From Pyrocephalus nanus (Eukaryota; Chordata; Aves; Passeriformes; Tyrannidae): 64,000 nt of DNA. The position numbers were made by a program, and so were the translations under genes. Shown here piece after piece: positions 14,303 to 25,600 of this stretch. The first letter of the stretch is position 1, and the number at the start of each line of letters is the position of its first letter. Where the stretch lies: the NCBI GenBank assembly GCA_038380795.1, contig CM076270.1:23452001-23516000 (forward strand), read 5' to 3'. The notes under the pieces are model-generated. The model did no database searches and had not been told where the DNA came from. It was given only the letters and a program-made list of their open reading frames with translations.

Positions 14303-15738
14303 ATTTACTCCTGGGTGGAGGAGGTCTGCTTTCCCAAGAAATATATGAATCTTGGGAAAGTGGTACGGTGGTAGGGAAGAGGGTAAAATTATATCTCTCT
14401 TTTCAGGAATAAATTGACTGTATTTTCATTTATGGTCTCGGATCAGACCAACATGTTCCCTATGCTTTGCTTATTAAAATCTAACACTTCCTACGGCACA
14501 ACCCGGAGATTTTTAGCCCTGCTGATTTAGCGTAATCTGCACTTCTATGTTTAGGTTTGTGTTTGCTGGATTTGTGTTTCTGAGCCCCTGTACAACTTCT
14601 GCAGCTGATGGATACCAAGTGATTTGGAAGCCATAACAACACTCCCTGGGGCAGTGGGGTTGGGAGGCTGCTGGTGGCCACTGCTGGTGTTCCATGGATG
14701 GACACACCACACCTTCTCAGCTCAGCTCACTGGGTGTGTGCCCTCTCCACGGAAAAAGGCTCTGTTAGCACTCACAGTCCATCACAAAACCAATCTTTAA
14801 TTGCAGTTATTACTGCCTGCTTTGGCTGGGAGGGGAATGAATGTATCCTGAACCAGCAGCAAAGGCACTGCCTGTTGGATGTGGCTCTGGCTCAGGGCAT
14901 CTTTAAACACTCTGGGGTTTTGCAGTGGATGTTCATCATTGCTCTGTTAGTTGAAGCAGAGTTCTATTACATCTTAATCTGTGGCAAAATTTAACATCCA
15001 TTTTTATAAACTTGAGCTTTCAAAGAAGTAATCTTCTATATTTTTTTGTTTACCGCTGGTGATTTTTTTATTTACCTCACAAAAGTAGATTTGACATGGG
15101 AATATACGTTAGTGAGAAGGATTTTAGTGGTTTTGGGTTTTTTTCCACTGCTTATAGTGTAAGGTTTTCCTGCAGCATTTGATATTGATATGATGTCACA
15201 ATAAAACATCTGGTTTACATTACCTGGGCACAGTGATTCAAATGATTACATGATTGTTAACATGCAGTTTTCCACTATTCCTCTGTGTGTTTTCAGTAGG
15301 TTACAAAAAAAACCCCAAAGTATTACTGGTGGTTCAGGGGTTCCCTATCCCATAGGAAGTATTGAAAGCCACAGTTGCCACTCTTTTCTAACATTTAATC
15401 ATTTCTTCCTTCTAAAATCGTCTCAAAATTTGGGGCTTTCCCCTCTATTTTTTATTAAATTATAATATAAGATGAAAGTGTTTTGTTTTCAGAAAAGGGC
15501 TAATATAAATAGAAGTATCACAAGAATAAATTACTATGTTTGTGAGAAATTGTATTGTTATCCTGACACTATTTCTGTCCGTAGCTCTTGCTGTTCCACA
15601 CAATCAGATGTTTTTACACCTCCTCACCTCCTGTCAAGAGGAGTTTTGCTGCTCCTAAGTAGTCACAAAATATCATATTTTTTTCTCTTAATTCTCCACA
15701 AATATATATACAGGAATTTTAAATTTATATTTTACATT

Positions 15739-15740
<2 letters not shown>

Positions 15741-15779
<39 letters not shown>
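15741..15779. repeat. (TA)n microsatellite
   Basis: An uninterrupted TA dinucleotide run of about 38 bases, flanked by AT-rich sequence. The length is probably polymorphic. Confidence 0.95.
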
Positions 15780-15782
<3 letters not shown>

Positions 15783-17513
15783 TGGAATAATATTCTAGCT
15801 ATCCTTACTGATTTTTTTGCCAAATGAGAGTTCAAAGAAAAATCTCCTCATCATATCCCTGGTTTGCTGCTAAATATTTGGTACATACCCCAGCCACCAA
15901 AATGTTTTCCTTTAAGTGTTGGTATTTCCTCTTGTTACCCCCTAGTTTTCATTCCTAAGATTTTATCTGTTTTCATGGGGTTTTTTTTAAAAGAAAGGTG
16001 CTAAACAATTAACATTACTATTCTAGTAAATTTATAGTAACTATCATACAGCTAAACATGCATGTTTGATTTGAAATGAGGGTACAGCAAGGTTTTATCT
16101 GTGGTTTTGCAGTGATGGAAAATAAATTGATGATAAGGGTCAAGCAAGAGAAGAGAGGGTCTACTTATATTTCTGGATGAGTGAACAAACAGTACAAGTC
16201 ATCAAATAGTCTCCAGCACTCACAGGATGAAATTTTCATAGAAACTTGAAGTTCAGCAGATTTTCACTTTGGCTGCAGAGACATTAATAAAGCAAAATAA
16301 ACACAGCTAAATATATTTTAAAACAGCCAACACAGATCACATTATTATTGCTAGAAATAAATGATTTTAAAGAAAAACTCAAATATTCACGTGGTAGCCT
16401 CCTTAATCTTCCCCATGAGATAGATGCAGAGTGTAAACATCACCATCATTCCTGGTATGTGAAGATTTGGATCCTCCTTACATATCAGCCTGAATTAATC
16501 AGCCTGACCATTTTTAGTTGACTGTGGAGATCATTTTGTACTTGCATAAGGAATTTGAGGAAAATTACCAACCATATAGAACTGAGATGTTTGGGAAGCA
16601 AAAAAGCAAAGGAGAGCTGACAGCAAACTGCACTTGCAGCAGGGAAATGAAAGCTTGCATAATATTGGGCCACCTACCCAAAACTTGAAGGAAATTAAGG
16701 CAAGAGCTTCATTCTCCACAGCTACCTCGGGAATACTTGGGGGGAAAACAGCAGAAAAGTGTCTTATCATCTTAGCAGTGAAATCAGGTAATCTGCAAAA
16801 GCTCTTTCAAATGTAGTCACCTAAGCTTGAATTTTGTAATTAACCTTACAAAATACTTTGGAAGGAAAAGGGCTGCATCCAAATAATTAGTTTAGGTTCA
16901 ACTTCCATGATTCTGTTTCCCTCCTTTTATCACTCTAATGTACATGAGAAGAGAGATTCTAGTGAGTTAAAACCAAACCAAACCAAACCAACAAACAAAC
17001 AAACAGTCCCCAAAGCAATAAAAAGGCACTGCTTTGGATGTATTAGAAGAAATTTCCCAATATAAAAAAATAGTAATTCTGCTTTGATTGTGTATGAAAA
17101 GGAATAAAAAAGCCCCATACTAATCTAGATGGCTGCATTCATTTTGTTGGATCTTAGGAAATCAAAATCTTCATTAGAAGTGTAGCAAATTGCATTCAGG
17201 ATTCTGTTTTATAATGAACTAATAATTTGATTACAGCAATTTGATAACATAGATAAGTGATCTGAAGAAATAGTGTTAAACACAAAAGACCAAGTTCCAA
17301 GTTGGACCCCGAAGCAGCAATAATTGACTGTGTGACTGCAGGATGGGGAGTAGCTCACTAGGTAGAAGACCTACAAAAAGAGAATTTGGTGTATTAAAGG
17401 AATGAGTAAATAGTAGTCTTTATGTAAAAAAATCTATACATATATGTAGAAAAGTGGGTCCAAAAATTAATCTGGACATTCATGTTAAATGTTATTTTAT
17501 ATAGAAAACATTA

Positions 17514-17536
17514 AAAAAAAAAAAAAAAAAAAAAAA
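17514..17536. repeat. Poly-A tract
   Basis: A run of more than 20 adenines. No retrocopy body was recognised immediately upstream, so it is treated as simple sequence. Confidence 0.85.
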
Positions 17537-17675
17537 GCTGACTGTTGGTTTTGGGGTTTTTTAAAGATGTATATGAATTACTTGAGATTATTGATAAGAA
17601 ATTTTAGGCTTTTACAAGTCTGTTGTCACTTGGGTTTGGTTTCATTTTTTTTCCCTGTACTGTTTGGTGCCAAAG

Positions 17676-17808
17676 TTCTGGAATCTGTGCCAAGAGAACT
17701 ATGACTTCCTGCAACGGCTTCCTGTCCCACTGCTCCTGTACATCATTTCCTTTCTGGAGATGGAGGATATTGCCAGACTTTCTCAAAGTTTCACACAGAT
17801 CTGAAAGA
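17676..17808 (+). CDS. FBXO36: FBXO36 F-box exon, with an apparent 1-base frameshift
   Basis: Reading from 17676 gives FWNLCQENYDFLQRLP, then a leucine-rich segment, then SFLEMEDIARLSQ. This lines up with the F-box of FBXO36, an SCF ubiquitin-ligase substrate adaptor whose F-box contacts SKP1; the substrate is unknown. The exon is preceded by a pyrimidine-rich tract and CAAAG acceptor and followed by a GTAAAA donor at 17809. In the raw frame a stop occurs at 17802-17804. Dropping one base of the AAA at 17785-17787 restores VSHRSER, which matches the conserved SHR continuation and ends in phase 0 at the donor. So the exon carries one extra base (assembly error, polymorphism or real lesion). 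Context fits: FBXO36 lies tail-to-tail with SLC16A14 in other vertebrates. The final coding exon was not found in the window. Confidence 0.72.
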
Positions 17809-18579
17809 GTAAAAATTAAAAAAAAAAAAAAAAAGAAAAATAAAATTTAAAAAAGCATTATTAGCTTTGCTGTGCAGCACCTTGGTTTTGATTCATCTCA
17901 TTGGTTTAACAATCATCAATCTGTCTGCTTTACTTAATAAGTAAAGTAAGGATTGTCTCTTTATTGAGACAATAAATGAATCAAACTGAGTGGGTGCAGT
18001 AAAAGCCAGATCTTAGAGAGACAGTGATTACCCTGCAAACTTTTGTTTTCTAATAAACACAACGATGCAGATAATTCCATTGCCACCCGTGGCTGGCTGT
18101 TATGCACTGCTGCCAGGATTAAGCATTGGAAATGTAAAACCTTGGCTTTGTGTTACAATTCATATTATTGTAATGTTTAGAAACTTCAGCCACAGCCTGG
18201 GATCCCCTTGTGTTAAACTTAATAGTAAACAAAAAGTCACTGCCATTCCTTACATTTATATCTTTGACAAAAGAGATTTTTTTCTATTTTTTTTTCATGT
18301 TTTGTGGGTTTTTTTTAGACTTCACAGCAAGAAACTGTAAGGAACACAGGAGGAGATAGAGATGGCTTGATGCTTGCTTGCTAGGAAGCTCCTTCCAGCT
18401 CTCAGGAAAGTATGGGAAATAGGATGAACATGTTGAATTTGAACTTTAGAGGGTGGATAACAGAAATTACCACTGTTGGCTGCCTGGAGCTCAGAGCTGT
18501 GCTGAGTGAGGGGTAAGGAGTTGGAAGGGTAGCCTGGACACTGCAGGAGAACGAGGGGCAATCTGCTGGTGCAAAAGAG

Positions 18580-18665
18580 AACAGTCATCTTGGAAAGGCC
18601 TTTGAGAGGTCATCTGTTCCAGCTTCCTGCTCTGTGCAGGGTCAGGAAATTGGGATGGAAAGATA
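18580..18665 (-). mobile_element. Possible CR1 fragment (antisense)
   Basis: The phrases GAGAGGTCATCTGTTCCAGC and CTGCTCTGTGCAGGGTCAG resemble the antisense CR1 text that reads 'ggtcatctagtccaac...gcaggg'. The match is short and diverged. Confidence 0.45.
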
Positions 18666-19608
18666 ATGTGTTCAGAGCTATGATCTAGGAAGCTGATTTT
18701 TGTGGCTCTGAGCACCTCAAAACTGTGTTTTCTATCCCAGTCAGAGCCTGACAAAAGGCTGCTGCAATAACTCCAGTAGGGGGAGAAAAAGATTTCAGCT
18801 TCTGAAAAACAGGAAGAGAAATGTTTTAAAGAGAAAAATAACTTCTTATCCCCAGGGGTGCTGTAGGAGCCTAGAATGAAGCCTGTCAAGTCATGGGTTG
18901 AGCAGTTAATGAAAACAGAAGGAGTTCAAGTGAGCACAAGAAATAGGAGATGGTGTGAAGAAAGCACAGGAGGACACGGTGAGACAGGAAAATAGAGCAT
19001 GTCATTAATTTAGAGGTGAAGGCCAGATGGGGGTAGATAAGATAAGCTTGCTGAGTTCTGGGCTTTATTTCAGTTTGCAGATAAAACAGTTGATATCGTG
19101 ACCGGGAAACAACTGAGAGGAAGGGAATAAAAACAACCAAAGGAGAGGAAGAGAGTGGATAGAAGAGAGGTCAGGAAATTATTTATTAGTATATTTGGAA
19201 TTCATCTGTCATTTGCAGACTGAATGGAGCGGGTACTGTGCAGGGCAGTAAACTTTTCATTACCATAAAGCCTTGGATATTTTGGAATTTAAGGAAATCC
19301 TGGAAAGAATTAAGTTGCATAATAACAGAGATAAGATTTTGGCAGAGTGGAACAACCTACTAGAACTAGTAATGCCACTCTCTCATTTCAGAAGTATTTT
19401 TAGGGAATTAAAAATCTGCCCGAATAACATGAGTTTTCATTTCCAAGCTGATTCCGGTGCAGGCTGGAATGCTGCTCTCCGTGGCGTTATAAAAGACCGT
19501 GTCCAGGTTTCCAGCTGTTGTGCCGGCACAAGGGCAGGGTGGGGACTCGTTTCGGTGGTTTTTGGGACGAGGCTGTTCCAGAATTGCCGGTGCTGCGGGG
19601 CCCTTGGG

Positions 19609-19622
19609 CCGCCAGAGGGCGC
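19609..19622 (+). promoter_or_regulatory. CTCF-like motif in a small GC-rich patch
   Basis: CCGCCAGAGGGCGC fits the core of the vertebrate CTCF consensus, forward orientation on the + strand. It sits inside an isolated GC-rich patch (about 19530-19650) in otherwise AT-rich DNA. Binding is inferred from sequence only. Confidence 0.55.
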
Positions 19623-21814
19623 GGGGCCCCGGGAACGGGACAGAGCTCTGCTCCCCGAATTTTATATTTGTGTGTTTTTAATCAAACAGTCTGTTTGGAA
19701 GTAAAGACAGGTCCCTGCAATCGCACCCCTAGAAAAGGGGAATGTTCGGGGGAAAATCAGTGGTGCTGTGTTCTTGTATTACTTACTGTGGGTAGATAAT
19801 ACATCATGACACAGAGTATCTTCCTAATTTTTTTGTGATGGTTCTGTTATCTAACAAATCGCATCATTTTTTCTTCCTCTTTATAATATTTCTATCTGAT
19901 TTCTTTATGGAGTCATTCTGAAAGAGAGAAGCATCTCCTGACAAACAGGCCTAATCCTTACAGTACTTCTGAAAGTCTCCTGAAATTGCATTTCTGTTGT
20001 GAGCCCCGAGGCTTCTCTTACCTCCTTGAAAGCAGATTTGTATTTCTGATGTGATTTCTGCATCCTGACGAGTCTTTTGGCATCAACTTAACGCAGCTTG
20101 GTTGATTTCAGAGCAGGTGTATGAGAGAGTTCAGCATTACAGCTGCCTTTAGTGTGGCAGAAAGGCCTTTGATATCATTCTGTGCCTTTATAAAGCAGTG
20201 CTTTAATACTTGAAAGATATTTGTTCACTTAGATGAGGAATATTTTGCTTTACAACTATATACCAATATTCTGGAAGCATTTGGTGATCACTGATCTTAG
20301 AAGAAACACATATATATCCTTTTTTCTTTGTGACTCTTTTTAGGATAATGACAAATACAAATTTCATTATGTGGATAAAACACTGTCCTAAATAAATAAA
20401 TGAACAGAAAGTGTATTTTTGGGTAATGTAAGTTTATTCCCAACATACGGCCCAGTAAAGACACCCATAGAAAGATATAATGCAGGTATCACAGGTGAAC
20501 AGCATATTATTTATTACTGTAATACGCAAATAAAGTTACTTTTGACAAAAGACAAAGTGGAGATCTATGTATGAAGGGTACATATTTTTCAAAAAGAAAA
20601 AAAAAAGGAAAATAAGGGAAATCATCACTTCGATATATATATTTCACAGATAAAAGATAGCTCGGTTAAAATAAGCTATCAGCAGCATTCACAAGAAGAC
20701 ATTAAACCTGTAACAAAGAACTGATGTGAAAGTTTATGTGAACATTTTCTCCAGCAAAAAAGCTGATTTTAAGAAGTTACTGACTGTGTGTTCGGTGCCA
20801 CCTCAGTTGTTTTATGTGACTTTTAAAAAGGCCAGACATAACTACTACATGATTGAACTGATCTAAATCTTAAAGTAGTTCAGAGTTTTCTTAAAGTTTT
20901 TATTTTTTTTTTTAACTTGGCTCATTCCAGTGCTCTATTTTAAAGCATGTCCTTGCCAACAGTTGCAGAGGAGCAACAGCAAGGAGCTGGTGAACTGCAG
21001 TACAGAACAATACACAGAGTGGTTCAGAAAATTTTCTCAGCCAACCCTGCAGCGATAAAGGGTCAGAATATTGACAGTGTTGCATACTCAGCTGTGTCCT
21101 AACAGTTCTTCAGCAGAATTGAATAGTATCAGTTGGTTTTTTAAGGAATTCCTGCAGCACGTATCAGTGTTATACTAAGAGCCTGATTTGTCATGCAAAA
21201 CACTTTCATAAAGCTAAGAGGATAAAATCATCCAGTGGCTTTTATTTGATAGGAAAATTAATGTCAGATTCACCTCTCAGAGCTGACAATTATGTCCTGT
21301 CCCACCTTACAACACCTTCTGCATTGGTTACCAGGCGCTTAACGGTAAGAAAATTTATTTGGATATTTCAAATGTTCTTTAGCTCTTCAATGCTCTGTAG
21401 CATCTCATTTTCCAGTGAATAAACTTCTCAAACGTGACCAGTCTTATTCAGTTTATGGTGTTCATTATGAGCAGCAACACAGCTGCTCAAGATGTAACAG
21501 ATTTTGTTATTAAATTAATTGTAACAGAATTTAGTGTGCTGTAGTGGAGTTCTTTCCCAGGGAAGGAGTCAATGGCAATGTTCAGAAGTTCTGCAGTACC
21601 TCTAATTAGGTAAAAGTGCCACAGACCCCAGACTGTTTCTGGATTTTCCAGTCACAGGAATATTTTCCATATATTTCCCATTTCTGCATTTATGATTTTT
21701 TTACTTCAGGTGCATTAAGTGTCACAGCATTTATAATGCAGCCTGTGTATTGAGGATGGCTACTTTGTTATGCAGTTGATAGTTTAAAAAAATAAAATTA
21801 AAAATCCTTGAAGT

Positions 21815-21880
21815 AAAATCACAGAATCACAAAATATTCTGAGCTGGAAGGGACACCTAAGGATCATCGAGTTAAAATGA
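21815..21880 (-). mobile_element. CR1 LINE 3' terminus (antisense)
   Basis: AATCACAGAATCACAAAATA followed by GAGCTGGAAGGGACACCTAAGGATCATCGAG is the reverse complement of the avian CR1 3' end. It is a short insertion lying in the presumed 3' untranslated or downstream region of SLC16A14. Confidence 0.85.
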
Positions 21881-22313
21881 GTCACTTCAGAAAAAATATA
21901 AGAACTTTTCTTCAGTTTTGTATCACAGAAATAGTAATTTTAATACAATGAATTAATGGAATTATTAGACTAGCATTTCAACAGTACTTGACTAGCCAGG
22001 CAAGAAATACAATCATTTTCTTAGACTCTGTAACTAATCTTTTATCAGACTGAACACACAGGAGGAGGGACCTTTATAAATCACTCATGTCCTGACCAAA
22101 TTCTCTCGTAGGACTCGTGTAAATCAGGAGTAACTGCACTGCAGTCAATGGATTTTCACCAGTGCTTAGTGGTGAAAAATTGAAAGAGAAGCAAGGGTAA
22201 AGGCTACGAGCATTGTGCTGATATTAAAAGACTAGCAGTGTGCTTTTAATCATTGCACTTGGTACTTCTAAAGTAAGAGATCTTAACTAATTTTAAAAGC
22301 ATGGTTCTTATAA

Positions 22314-22319
22314 TTTATT
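22314..22319 (-). terminator. Candidate polyadenylation signal for SLC16A14
   Basis: TTTATT on the + strand reads AATAAA on the gene strand, about 140 bases beyond the stop codon. Other AATAAA-like hexamers occur further downstream (around 21240 and 20430-20510), so the used site is uncertain and the 3' UTR may be much longer. Confidence 0.3.
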
Positions 22320-22458
22320 AGCATTATGGAGCACGTTTGCTTTTCACTTAAGTACAGCTCAATGTGGTTGCTTTCAGAAGAAAAACATCTTCATACTATC
22401 ACACAATAAAAACATGAAAACAAAAAAGTTCTGTAAAAAAAAACTTCTGGAATTTGTT

Positions 22459-22607
22459 CTATACTTGTGCTTCTTCTGTAGATTTTTGTCTCGGTTGTTT
22501 CTTTTGAATACAAGGTTGTGTAAGTAAAAATATTATTCCCACCATGTACAGCAAGCCAGCTATGTAAAAAGAAAAATCGTATTTTTGTGTGATGTCGTAG
22601 ATCCAAC
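22459..22607 (-). CDS. SLC16A14: SLC16A14 last coding exon (residues 467-515)
   Basis: The acceptor is TTATTTTCCAG, read on the minus strand, at 22608-22609. The exon continues the glycine codon split by the intron and reads WIYDITQKYDFSFYIAGLLY (cytosolic loop and final helix). It ends in a short, basic, variable tail QPRQKSTEEAQV and a TAG stop at 22459-22461. It is fully open and matches the family C-terminus up to the divergent tail. Confidence 0.95.
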
Positions 22608-25600
22608 CTGGAAAATAAGCACAAAACACGTTTGTTACAAAGCCTGACAACAAGGTACACACTGCCTGGGAAAATACAAACAAATACTTCACATTTCTCT
22701 CCTGACATTTCAGTCAAATCCGCAGATGTTTTGCGGACACAAAAAGTTTTCAAACAAGTTGTCACGGGTGTGAATTTAAAACAGACATTTTGGAATCCCA
22801 AACCAATCGGTTCTTCCACCCTACTGGTGGAAACCTGCAAGGTTTCTTTCTGCCTTCTTCTGGCCAGCATCCCTGTAAAAGAGAGCTGTAGTCTGGGACA
22901 GGACTGACAATCAGGACCCACAGCTCTCTCCCCTTTCCCCTTTCCTCTCTTTCTACAAGAAAATTCAGAATGAATGTCTGTTTAAACCTGAGTGAGTGGG
23001 GATGGCAGTAAAGAGGTTATGAGCACTGCAGTCCCCAAAGTAAGTATTTCTGGCTGAAGGAAGGCAAAGCAAAGTTAGTTAAATCAACACATCCGCTGGC
23101 AGCTCAGAGTGGTGACACCCAAACACACCCCAGAGTCCTTGGGGGCAGTACTGTGGTACAAACCTCTGCCTGCCCTGGGAACTAATCATCATTTTTTCAT
23201 GTGGTGGAGGAATGGGTATGTATAGTGCAAATACTCATAAAACACATAGAAATAGGTTACACCCTTCTAATTGAAAAAAAAAAGTGCATGCCACTATTTT
23301 AAGGAAACATACCCTTGAAAGCACAGATTGTAATAGGTCTGGGGTTATTTCCAAGAACTGGAGTTTGCAAGGTGTGAACAGTGAGCTGGGACCCAGAAGA
23401 TGTGATCTGTGAGTTTGTACAATTTAAAGCTGGGTGTTATAGTCCATTCTGGAGCAGCTGTGATTCTGTTAACTGCACATGCTCATAGGAAAGTTTAATG
23501 ATAAAACGAGTCATACAGTTATACAAACATCTGTTGTTTAGCAATTTGAACTTTTTACCTGCAAAGGGTGGTCCAAACAATGCAGATATTCCATTGGCAC
23601 AAATGATGATGCCATAGGCATTTGCGAGGTGTTTAGTCCCAACTAAATCTTCAGTCACAACAGGCATCAGAGAAAAATAGCCACTGGAAAATCCTATTAG
23701 AGCACAAACCACAGCCAGGCCGACATATGTTTGCATTAGTGGCAAAGTAAGAATGCAGGTGACCAGGGTGAAGTTAGCCATGAGGAAGACATTCCATGTG
23801 CTGATGCACGGGAGATCTGAGATGATTCCAAGGATCACTTTCCCAAAAATATGAACAATGGCTATAATGGACGTCAAAGGGAATACATTGTCCTGCCTGG
23901 ATAAGTTGTACTGCTTGACTATTTCTGGAAGGTGAATGAAGGGAATGACAAAGCTGCTGTAGGCGAACAAAGCCCAGATGATAAAGGCCACAAATACTCT
24001 GTTGGTAAACAGCGATGCAGCTCCAAAGTAGCTGGAGTACCAGAGTGCAAAGCCCTTTCTGACCGTGAGTGTCAGCTGGCTCAGTGTCTTCAGCACGCGC
24101 AGTCCGTACATGTTCCTGCCGCTCCCAGAGCTGCCTGCGGGTTCCGTGTGCTGAACGCTCTCAAGCGCTTCCTCAGTTGTCGCCTCTTCTTTTTTCTCTG
24201 GTTCATCACCGAGGACTCCGTTGGATTTTATAGTCTCTGCAGAATGGGACAGAGCTTTCGCTCGGTTATCCTCACTGTCACTTCTCCCAGCGGATTTTTC
24301 GCCCAGGTCTTTGGGAGACAGTGGTCTCATGAGCGCCCCGCAGACACAGAGGTTCAGAGAGATGGCACCCTGGATGAACATGGCATTTCTCCACCCAAAT
24401 TCAGTGCAGAGGTACTTCAGTAAGGCAGTCATTAAGAAAGCTCCAAATCCTGTTCCTGTGGTGCTGAGCCCTTGTGCAAGTGCTCTTCTCTTCTGAAAAT
24501 ACTGCCCCACCATGACCACTGCGGGCAGATAAACCATGCCACTTCCAATGCCTAGGAAAATAATTAAAAAAAAAAAAACCTAAATATATTTGAGCTTTTT
24601 TTCCAACGATGTAAAAGGCAGTGAAAAACAGATCAGTTTTATTCCTAGCTTTTAGGTGAGCATACTGGTAAAACCAATAATATTCAGTTCTGATGTTAGC
24701 TCTCATTTCTGTCTTGTGTAGTGTTTTCCAAAATTTGCAATACTCATTCCAGTGAGAATAAAGGCCAGATATTTAACTGCTGGAAAAAAATAAAACACGT
24801 GGAAGATAAAACCTTTACCTCAGTTCAGCATGACACTGCTGGGAAGGCAAAAACGTCCCACAACCAATGAGGGACAGTTAATGTGAGGACAAACAGAGAC
24901 ACACCCTGTCCTGCATTGGTAATACCTGCACCTGATTGTATCAGTGACCCCAACTGCTCAGTGAGCACATCCCGCTGCTTTCCCCCCAGTTCGCCAGCAG
25001 TGAAGATTCACTCTGAGTTTTTGTCCTTGCTCTGTAACTGTGGTGCCACAGTGACCATGGTATGTGTTTGAGGAGTCAGCACTGGGGCTGAGCATGGTGA
25101 TGGGACCTCGGCTGGCTTCCAGGCTGGTTCTGTTTGGGCACTCCAAGGAAGTCCAGGGAAGGCCACACAGCAGCTACCAAGGTATTCATGGTATATATTT
25201 CAAGCAGAAAGTGTTGACAACTGCACAAACTCATCATTAAAGAAGACAGTTCCCCATTTTTTTCTCACAGCCTATTCCTCAGAGAGGAATTTGCACTGGA
25301 ACAGTTGTATGAAGAAGATGCTTCCTAATTCACTGTGATCATAATTCAGAAGAGTGTTTTGGGGCTTAAAGGTTTTCCTAAATAGGTGATAACATAGTTG
25401 CAAGCAGCTACAGCATGATCTAGCTACAGTTAGGTGGGAGAAAGAGCAGTGATTCCTGCAAAGCCTGAAAAAAATCCCTTCAGCATCACAGCAGTGCCCA
25501 TGACCAGACCTGACCCATTTCGCCTATTACAAGTATTTATTTCTTTGCTAGGCAAATACACAACCAGGTTTTTTATTTTGCACAAACGCCCCTCACCATC

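Larger units (their letters stand above)
1..17675. other. Intron-like/non-coding left flank
   Basis: No exon of a recognised protein is visible in this stretch. It is AT-rich with many short chance open frames, poly-A and poly-T runs, and two CR1 pieces listed separately. Because an FBXO36 exon follows on the + strand at 17676, and FBXO36 normally has earlier exons encoding about the first 85 residues, this stretch is most simply an FBXO36 intron whose upstream exons lie left of the window. I looked for the expected upstream exon (the tryptophan-rich segment and the ALIF-type segment before the F-box) and did not find it. A splice-flanked segment at 5106-5145 is noted as a finding. Confidence 0.4.
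17809..20400. other. Non-coding interval between FBXO36 exon and SLC16A14
   Basis: The last FBXO36 exon would be expected somewhere before the SLC16A14 3' end, but no segment matching its C-terminal region (DKLWE-like start, basic tail) is visible. The interval contains a weak CR1-like fragment near 18.6 kb, a small GC-rich patch at about 19.53-19.65 kb with a CTCF-like motif, and otherwise unremarkable AT-rich DNA. Confidence 0.4.

Noticed and set aside
19273..19704. 143-codon + strand frame between FBXO36 and SLC16A14
   Set aside because: Does not resemble the missing FBXO36 C-terminus, and its second half is open because of the GC-rich CTCF patch.
22391..22921. 176-codon minus-strand frame across the last SLC16A14 exon
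   Set aside because: It is in a different frame from the conserved transporter sequence and is a shadow.
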